A DNA stretch of 31,990 nucleotides from Tubiluchus corallicola (taxonomy: Eukaryota; Priapulida; Priapulimorpha; Priapulimorphida; Tubiluchidae), in contig JAQGDQ010000783.1 in the NCBI GenBank assembly GCA_030141605.1, positions 1 to 31,990 of the forward strand. The letters run 5' to 3'. The stretch's first letter is position 1; each line of letters begins with the position of its first letter. The translations under genes were made by a program, and so were the position numbers. The notes below the pieces were generated by a model, which made no database searches, had not been told where the DNA came from, and saw only the letters and a program-made list of their open reading frames with translations. Below, in pieces: positions 26,001 through 31,990 of the stretch.

Positions 26001-27400
26001 TTTAATAACGCGTTCTGCATGTCATGCGCTAGAGCCAAAAGAGAGTTTTATCTCGACTGTGATTAGCTACTTAATAAAAGCACAAATTAGAAAGCAGGTG
26101 AAAATTTTACAGAAAAAAATTGCACTTATGTTATTTTGCTGCAATAGTTATTTTGTTCCACATAGTTTTTATATACCTTTTAACCTCTAATTTTGGAGGT
26201 GGTAGTAGACGTCCATAAGTCGGCAATTAAGCTTCTCTAGTTATTCACACATTCCGGATCTGCATTTCATGAAGATCATTTTAGTATCAAGCTCATTGCT
26301 CTGTGTTATTTTTAAGCTGAGATAATCCACGTTGAAGTTGAGGTGCAGGCTACACTGAAAACCATAACCTTGAGAAAATCATTGTTAACGTTAGCCATTG
26401 TTTTGGTCGCGGTTCAAAGCGTTTCTAAACATTAGCAAACGCACGAATGTTGGTTACTATGTTACTTTGGACTTTTCAACAGTTTTTCAAACAAGATCCT
26501 AAGTTTTTCAACAGAAAAAATACGAAGCAAAATGACAGCTTCGACGAGCTACAATCGGAGTTTGAATGTACAAGTTTTTTACAATTGCAGTACTAATTTC
26601 TAGCCAGAGAAGAGGGTATAGGATTATAAAATTGGATTTTTAGTATTTTTTGAAAATTTTCTTGATAATTTCTTGATAACTTGATAATAAGAATTTTAAA
26701 ACCCGAATATATTTAACATTTGATTTTATAAAAAAACAAAAATTGATATTTGAATAAATTTTTGGTGCATTCCACCACGCCGACTTAAGGTGGGTTTTTT
26801 ATTTGCAAGCCACCAAGTTATTTTAATAAAGCTATGCACATGGAGCAAAGGTTATTATCACAGTTTTACAAGCGAGAATTTCTCGAAATGGAAGTATAAC
26901 TAACTCGCTGTTGTTTGCCCAGTTCGATATAACAAAAAAGAAGTACTACTACGTCAAGAGACATCAACGAAGTGTTTCTGAACAAACAAACTGTGTTGAA
27001 GTATAATTTTCTTGGCAGAGGTAAAAATAACTAAAATAAGTATCCCAGCTGTAACTCTAATCCTAAACACATATTGTACCAAGTGTGCCGTTTTTCATGC
27101 GCCAGTTTTTACCTGTGTCATTTTTACCTCTTCTAGATTTCTCTGTTGCTCTTCTGCTCCTCACAACGGGCGTTTTCCCAAACGAAGTTACCCAGTTTTT
27201 TTGGAAATTTTGACCAAACAGGGTCTAGAAAAACGTTCTCTGGTGGAACTCTTGAAAGGTGATTTGTTGTTCTGTTGGAAGAAGATGTCTATCAAGAGGA
27301 CCAGCTACGAGTTGATTGGGTGTCCATTTTGGGTGTTTCTCGCTTAGAAAACTGGAACGCAAAGCCATTGTTCTGACGCAGTCCATTGTATTATGCCTGC
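23002..27400. other. Long intergenic AT-rich region
   Basis: About 4.4 kb without a supportable gene. Weak tRNA-like strings occur near 23250-23500. An open frame at 27012-27347 (111 codons, no ATG at its start) shows no domain I recognise. No clear poly(A) signal for the sulfotransferase could be assigned. Confidence 0.55.
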
Positions 27401-27524
27401 ACCTTTGCTATTTTTTTTAAGCTGCCGCTGGCTGTTATAATGTAAGTCAAAAATGCAGTTTACAAACACTATGTAGAATGTTTGCGTAGTAATAATCAGT
27501 TGATGAGTGAAAATGCATTTGGTA

Positions 27525-27915
27525 TGGATGTTGTGGTGTGGGTTGAGTGGTGTGGTGTGTGGTATGGTGTAGGTGTTGTGGTGAGGGTTTTGTGGTGTGG
27601 GTGGCATCGCGTGGGTGATGTGGTGTGACTAGCGTGATGGATGCTGTGTGGCAGGTGTGGAATTGTATAGGCGTTGTAGTGGTGGGTATGGGATGGTGTG
27701 ATTGGTGTGGCATAGAGGGTGTGGATGGTGTGTTGCGGGTTGTGTTGTTAGTGAGATATTGTGTGGGTGTGTGGCATGGAATCATAATGGGTGTTGTGGT
27801 GGTGGGTATGGTATGGTGTGATTGGTGTGGTGTGGGAGGTGTGGCATGGTGGGGGTGGCATGGTGTTCTTTGATGTAGTGTGTCCAGTGTGGTGGATGTT
27901 GTATGGCAGGTGTGC
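27525..27915 (+). repeat. GT/GTGG-rich low-complexity tract
   Basis: About 390 bp of GTGTGGTGT/GGTGTGG words, with C nearly absent on the plus strand. A 38-bp block (TGTTGTGGTGGTGGGTATGG-like) recurs at about 27673 and 27791. Its complement is compositionally the same as the CA-rich tract at 2452-2650. Open frames on both strands here are compositional. Confidence 0.9.
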
Positions 27916-27993
27916 GTAAGTCGTGCCTGCATTTGTTGACCTTTTTAAGCTGTAACTATTCTTTTAGCTCTGGTACAACTGTTTTAGACTGGG

Positions 27994-29076
27994 CTACTTT
28001 TTCATTATTCTCAGAATTTGCCTTTTTTTGTATAAAACTGTTGAAACATTCCAGTTTGCAGTGAGGTGCTTTAGTCTTTCGTTTCCATAAACTCTGTGTG
28101 CATTCCATGCTAAGTAGCTTCTACCATGATCTGTTTCTACATTTAGAAAGAAATAACCTCCTGGTTTAACTAAGCACCAGGCCTGAGCCATTGCTTCAAG
28201 ATCTCCACTTGGATTCAATGAGTCACCATAGCGCCCAAGTCCACTGTGTTCTATTGAAGAATAGCTGATTCCAAAATCAAATAATGGTCTCGGATGTTGA
28301 AGATATTGCTTTGATAGGTTTTGAGGCAAAATTGTTGATATTTTACTGTGGTTTGACACAAGATCACTGTAATCCATTGTTGTGATGTGACCAACGTTTC
28401 TATTAAGCAGTAAAGCTTCAATCCATGGATATTCTGTGCCAATAACAAAACCATGTTTACCTTCAATCTTTTCTCTGTACATATCTAAAGCTTCATCTAC
28501 GACTTGCATTGCGTGAATGCCATAAACTGAAATGTTCTTTCCATCTGATGCAGTTTTTTGCAACTGTGACATTAACTCCGGTGTAAACAGTTCTTTTCTA
28601 GTTTTTGCATAGTTGGAAGCAAAGTACCATCGTTCCTGTAAAAGTAATGGCATTTTTCCATACATTGTAAATTCATCAAATAATTCACTTGGTGGCGCAC
28701 GTGGAGGAGGCCATTGGTCAGCTGGTTTCTCTAAATACAAACGCTGCATAAGAGAAAGACAGTCAAAGTGTTTATGTAACATTGGATAGTCTAATCCAGG
28801 CGACTGTTGAAAATGTTGACTGTTGATATCACAGGCTTGTCCACAGTAAATATCACTCTTGTTTAATTGTATAGAAGACGAAAACAAAAAGTTCTTCACA
28901 TCTCTACCATAATTAACAGAATTTACTTCATTAGAATAGCAGTTATCAAGGCTAAATTGCAAAATATTTCGTTGTGCATTAAGAAATAAAACAGCAAGAC
29001 ATAATCCAATATAAAAGTATGCTCTTCTTTTATAATATCTGAAAGAGAAAATAACAGATATGATGTTTGTCCGCAT
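27994..29076 (-). CDS. DUF268 family protein, putative lumenal methyltransferase-like, single exon
   Basis: An uninterrupted 360-codon frame; its ATG is preceded two codons upstream by an in-frame TAA, fixing the start. A basic tail (YYKRR, 14-18) precedes a membrane segment at about 20-35, so the protein is probably a type II secretory-pathway protein with a lumenal domain carrying NxS sites near 72, 181, 242, 253 and 343. The C-terminal half is methyltransferase-like: FVIGTEYPWIEALLL (210-224) in the position of a SAM-binding strand-loop, TTMDYSDL (232-239) as the acidic strand, then the family signature FDFGISYSSIEHSGLGRYGD (266-285), LVKPGGYFFLNV (302-313) and WNAHRVYG (324-331). Known: DUF268 (described from Caenorhabditis) has no established biochemical role that I can cite. 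Inferred: it modifies glycans or secreted substrates using SAM. Lack of introns contrasts with the neighbouring genes and could mean retroposition. Confidence 0.85.
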   Translation of the reverse strand: MRTNIISVIFSFRYYKRRAYFYIGLCLAVLFLNAQRNILQFSLDNCYSNEVNSVNYGRDVKNFLFSSSIQLNKSDIYCGQACDINSQHFQQSPGLDYPMLHKHFDCLSLMQRLYLEKPADQWPPPRAPPSELFDEFTMYGKMPLLLQERWYFASNYAKTRKELFTPELMSQLQKTASDGKNISVYGIHAMQVVDEALDMYREKIEGKHGFVIGTEYPWIEALLLNRNVGHITTMDYSDLVSNHSKISTILPQNLSKQYLQHPRPLFDFGISYSSIEHSGLGRYGDSLNPSGDLEAMAQAWCLVKPGGYFFLNVETDHGRSYLAWNAHRVYGNERLKHLTANWNVSTVLYKKRQILRIMKK

Positions 29077-29571
29077 CCTTTAATTTGCAGGTATAATTCT
29101 TTACAGTGGATCAACGATTGCTTATTATACGCGCACACTCAAAGTTTGTATCACTACTGACCTGTACTCTCCTGTTAACTTTTCCTAACACATACTAGCA
29201 TATTAAATAAACGTTTTTGTCGCTTGGCGTTGTGCAGGGTATTTACAGGCTAACTGCGGGATCAAAAGCATTTTCAAAAGCATTTATGTAGTAAAAAACC
29301 CCATATTATTAAAAACATTTGTTTTGAATTTTCGGGTTTTATCGAAGCTATTTTTCTCTTTTTTTACGATTTGTTAAATATGAAAATGCAATTGCACACC
29401 ATGCTCGGCGATAGAAAAACTACAATTTTCGTGCTTGCCAACCTATAATTATAGTGTTTTCGTAAGAGAAGCAAATAAAATATCACATCCGCCTGTGGCG
29501 CAGTACTGTACAGTAAGGGCTTACTTATCTACTGTACAGTGTTCATATTGTGATTCCTGCAACTATATATT
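29077..29571. promoter_or_regulatory. Region 5' of the DUF268 gene with paired palindromes
   Basis: Non-coding. It carries two ACTGTACAGT palindromes at 29505-29514 and 29531-29540, about 430-465 bp upstream of the DUF268 ATG. No TATA box is convincing. A promoter role is inferred only from position. Confidence 0.3.
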
Positions 29572-29927
29572 TTAAGTTCCTAATGTTTTCCTGAGTTTAC
29601 TTTTTTGTTTGTTTTTAGCTTTATTGCTAGTAGACCATCGTACAAAAATGCTTTTTCCTTCATTTTCATGCCTGTTTTTAAAAAAACTAAAGTTTTCCAA
29701 TGTGATAAAATGAGTGACAATAGGATAAAAAGTCTGAAATGAAAAATGGAGCCCTAACTTTTCAAATCTTGGGCAGAAGTAAACTAATGCAAACAATGCA
29801 TTTTGCCAGTTTGTAATTGAGCTGTTGACCATGTTCATGTCATAAGCATGTCTAAAATTGTGCCTGTGGTTGACTTGCAGTTTCTGTAGTTTCTCATGGT
29901 AAGGTTCTGGAAATAGATCTGGCTCTG
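29572..29927 (-). CDS. Possible terminal exon, unrecognised protein
   Basis: The minus-strand frame is open from about 29965 to the TAA at 29572-29574. The first ATG is at 29836-29838, but the frame extends upstream through EPDLFPEPYHEKLQKLQ to a CTATCAG acceptor-like site near 29928, so it would be an exon rather than a whole gene. The middle is aromatic-rich and the C-terminus is strongly basic (KAKNKQKSKLRK). I recognise no family. In DNA this AT-rich an open run of about 130 codons can occur by chance, so support is weak. Confidence 0.25.
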
Positions 29928-30560
29928 ATAGGGTGTGTTGATTGGCGAGAAGGAGAGAAAATAGAAAATAAATTCACTATTAGCAGTTACTACTCTACTG
30001 CTCTCTGATAGAATGTAAATGAAATCCAGCACTACTTCACATCTAGAAACTCAATGGCATTCCAAAACTTATAACAACATGTGTTTTATTAAAAAAAAGA
30101 AATATTTTAAGAATTGGATCTCGTTCTGATAGGGTGTGTTGATTGGATAGCAGAAGAATAGCATTTTCTCTGCCACTGATCTCTGTCAGAGGTATGCGCT
30201 AATCATGCACCACTTTGCATTGAGAAGCTTTATAGCCTCACAAAATTTCTGAAGGCATGTGTTCAAAAAAAGAAGAAGAAAATTACAAAGTCACGAAACA
30301 GGCAGCAAATAGGTTTAAAAGCTGTCATAAATGTAAACTAATGAAAGTTATGCATATTGCTAGACTGATTGCTTAGCTTTTGTTCTTGATCATAGTCGGT
30401 TGAAACCCGTATTGAAAACTATACCTGCTGATGAAGTTATCTTCTCTTGGGAAGATCCTGGAATCTGTCTCTGCTAGGATGCATCTGTTGGCTAGAGTAA
30501 CAGTAAAAACGAATAAAAATAACACTAGTTGACAATGTTTCTGACGTTGAAGATGATATT
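29868..30560. repeat. Three diverged direct repeats
   Basis: CTGATAGGGTGTGTTGATTGG occurs at about 29924 and 30127, and a diverged form (CTAGGATGCATCTGTTGGCTAG) at about 30475. Surrounding sequence aligns loosely over 150 bp or more (a CTCTGATAG/TCTGTCAG block, a CATGTGTT block, an A-rich end). Spacing is about 200 and 350 bp. Confidence 0.6.
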
Positions 30561-31202
30561 TATAGAAATTGAAGATTTTGCAAACAATAGTTGCAAAATT
30601 CAGCCTTAAAAATGAAGAGATGACAGCCTTTTTTGAAAGTACTTATTTTGTTTTATTGAATTTCTTTAATACATGGAAAGTGAATTTCACAATGAAACCT
30701 CAGCATTTAACCTTGCAGCCCATCACCCACATGTCAAAGGTCAACAATCTTGGCATAACTTATATCATTCAGTTTGTCTCATTGAGACCTTTCATTTGAT
30801 ATATATAAATAGCTTGACCTCTTGTAAAATTATGACGTTGTGACATTACATCGTTTGTGCCTGTAATGATGCACATGGAGATTTCATTCCTGTCAATGTT
30901 ATCTGTTAAAGGCTCAGGCGACTTAGTATATTTAGATCCCTAATTAATTTCAACTAATTGATCACGTGCGTGGGCGTGTGTAGTCTATATATAATTTATG
31001 TCTGTTATTCAGTTGGACTCACTTCTGTAATTTTGCTTCTCGACTGTTTACCATTTCCTGAGATTGAAACTGAATTTCCATAACACTTTGAACTTGAGCC
31101 TTGTAAAATTTGCAAACTTCTGTAAAGTTCATTACATTAGTAGAGAATAAAGAAATTTATGAAGAAAGCAATGACGTTGTTGTTTGCATGTATTGCAGTT
31201 AA
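30561..31202. other. AT-rich DNA, nothing recognised
   Basis: No exon or element could be supported. An open frame at 30569-30799 has no features beyond composition. Confidence 0.5.
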
Positions 31203-31232
31203 ATAATAATAATTATGATAATAATAATATTA

Positions 31233-31318
<86 letters not shown>
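31203..31318 (+). repeat. (AAT)n microsatellite
   Basis: About 115 bp, imperfect at the left end and pure AAT from about 31234 to 31317. The N-runs and I-runs in open frames here are artefacts. Confidence 0.97.
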
Positions 31319-31990
31319 TATAATAATAAAAATATTTTTATTAGGCACCTTACACAATATGTCTCAAAGCGCTTTACAGCAGTTGAGAAAATATTACAGC
31401 AAAAAAGTTAAAATTTGAAAAAAAATTACAGAGTTAAAATATACTTTCACAAACTTCAACAAATCATCAAACTTTGCACGTACGTAGAATAATAAAATAG
31501 CAGGAAGTTATCAAAATTAAATGGATCCATTAAGAGAATGACAACCACAAACCAAAATTAGAAAAAAAAACATCTTAAAATGTCTTCGCTAAAACTAATA
31601 AACTTATAGTTATTTAAACATTAAAGAGATAGGTGTTGTGTAATGTTCTAGGGAGGTGTAACAATGGGGAGCATTAAGAGATGAAGTAATGCATAAATTA
31701 AAACCGTGGTCAGTGAAACCATTTTCTAAGAATTATAAGAACGTGAAATTATGCATAGCTATAATATTGACCTTTGCCACTTTGAATTTCTCACAATCCA
31801 CCAAAACCACTAACAGTACACTTGCAATGATTTATAGGGATATTGGAGTTATTGATGCTTTCATTCTGGGAACTGTCTTGGCCGCCATCTTAGATTTTAG
31901 TTCAGATAGTTTTTTAAGTTTGGTACCAACCTGAAATTCATCACTAAGCCCTATATAGCACTTTTGCCAACAGAAATTGACATTATTATT
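31319..31990 (-). mobile_element. Probable retroelement 3' end (LINE/SINE-like), incomplete
   Basis: On the minus strand the sequence reads GTAAAGCGCTTTGAGACAT, then AAGGTGCCTAATAAAAATA, then runs straight into (TTA)n. A GCGCTTTGAG block followed by a short AT-rich end and a (TTA)n tail is a familiar 3' terminus of non-LTR elements in marine invertebrates. The rest of the segment, up to the window edge, has no recognisable RT motif. Confidence 0.45.

Noticed and set aside
27012-27347. 111-codon plus-strand open frame
   Set aside because: No ATG at its 5' end and no recognisable domain. A faint likeness of GDLLFCWKK to the C-terminus of retroelement integrases is too weak to call.
27447-27932. 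161-codon minus-strand His/Thr/Pro-rich open frame and its plus-strand partner
   Set aside because: Low-complexity GT tract lacking stops because of base composition; no domain or splice support.
31184-31418. Poly-Asn and poly-Ile open frames
   Set aside because: Translations of the AAT microsatellite.

Overview
This window looks like nuclear DNA of a metazoan. It is AT-rich, its genes are split by GT-AG introns, it is dense in microsatellites and decayed retroelements, and it carries a short interstitial (CCCTAA)n tract. The gene families (glucoside xylosyltransferase, HNK-1/chondroitin-type sulfotransferase, DUF268) and the retroelement families (BEL/Pao, CR1/L2-like LINEs) fit an invertebrate, perhaps a cnidarian or another marine lineage. 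The species cannot be fixed from sequence alone.

Layout: (1) 952-15495, plus strand: six exons of a glucoside xylosyltransferase (GXYLT-like, GT8 fold). The exons join in phase through a DXD motif to a natural stop; the 5' exon(s) with the membrane anchor are not in view. The introns hold a BEL/Pao protease remnant and a CA-rich tract (intron 1), about 28 copies of a 60-bp minisatellite and a LINE endonuclease fragment (intron 2), a 480-bp CT microsatellite (intron 4), and a telomere-like tract, two opposed LINE fragments and a 40-bp-arm inverted repeat (intron 5). (2) 15496-19663: intergenic, with a frameshifted minus-strand ORF pair of unknown origin and a LINE 3' fragment running toward a CT tract. 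(3) 19664-23001, plus strand: a two-exon type II membrane sulfotransferase, complete and collinear except for one in-frame TGA at codon 211. Its intron contains an LTR-like segment on the minus strand with a perfect four-unit heat-shock element, a TATA box and AATAAA. (4) 23002-27530: mostly featureless AT-rich DNA, then a GT-rich tract. (5) 27994-29076, minus strand: an intact intronless DUF268 gene with an N-terminal membrane anchor and a methyltransferase-like C-terminal half. (6) 29077-31990: a three-copy diverged repeat with an open minus-strand frame of unknown status, then an (AAT)n tract flush against what looks like a retroelement 3' end.

All three genes encode, or plausibly encode, type II membrane proteins of the secretory pathway acting on glycans: xylosylation, sulfation and, for DUF268, a predicted methyltransferase-like activity. 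Their proximity may be chance. No CRISPR, rRNA or convincing tRNA gene was found.
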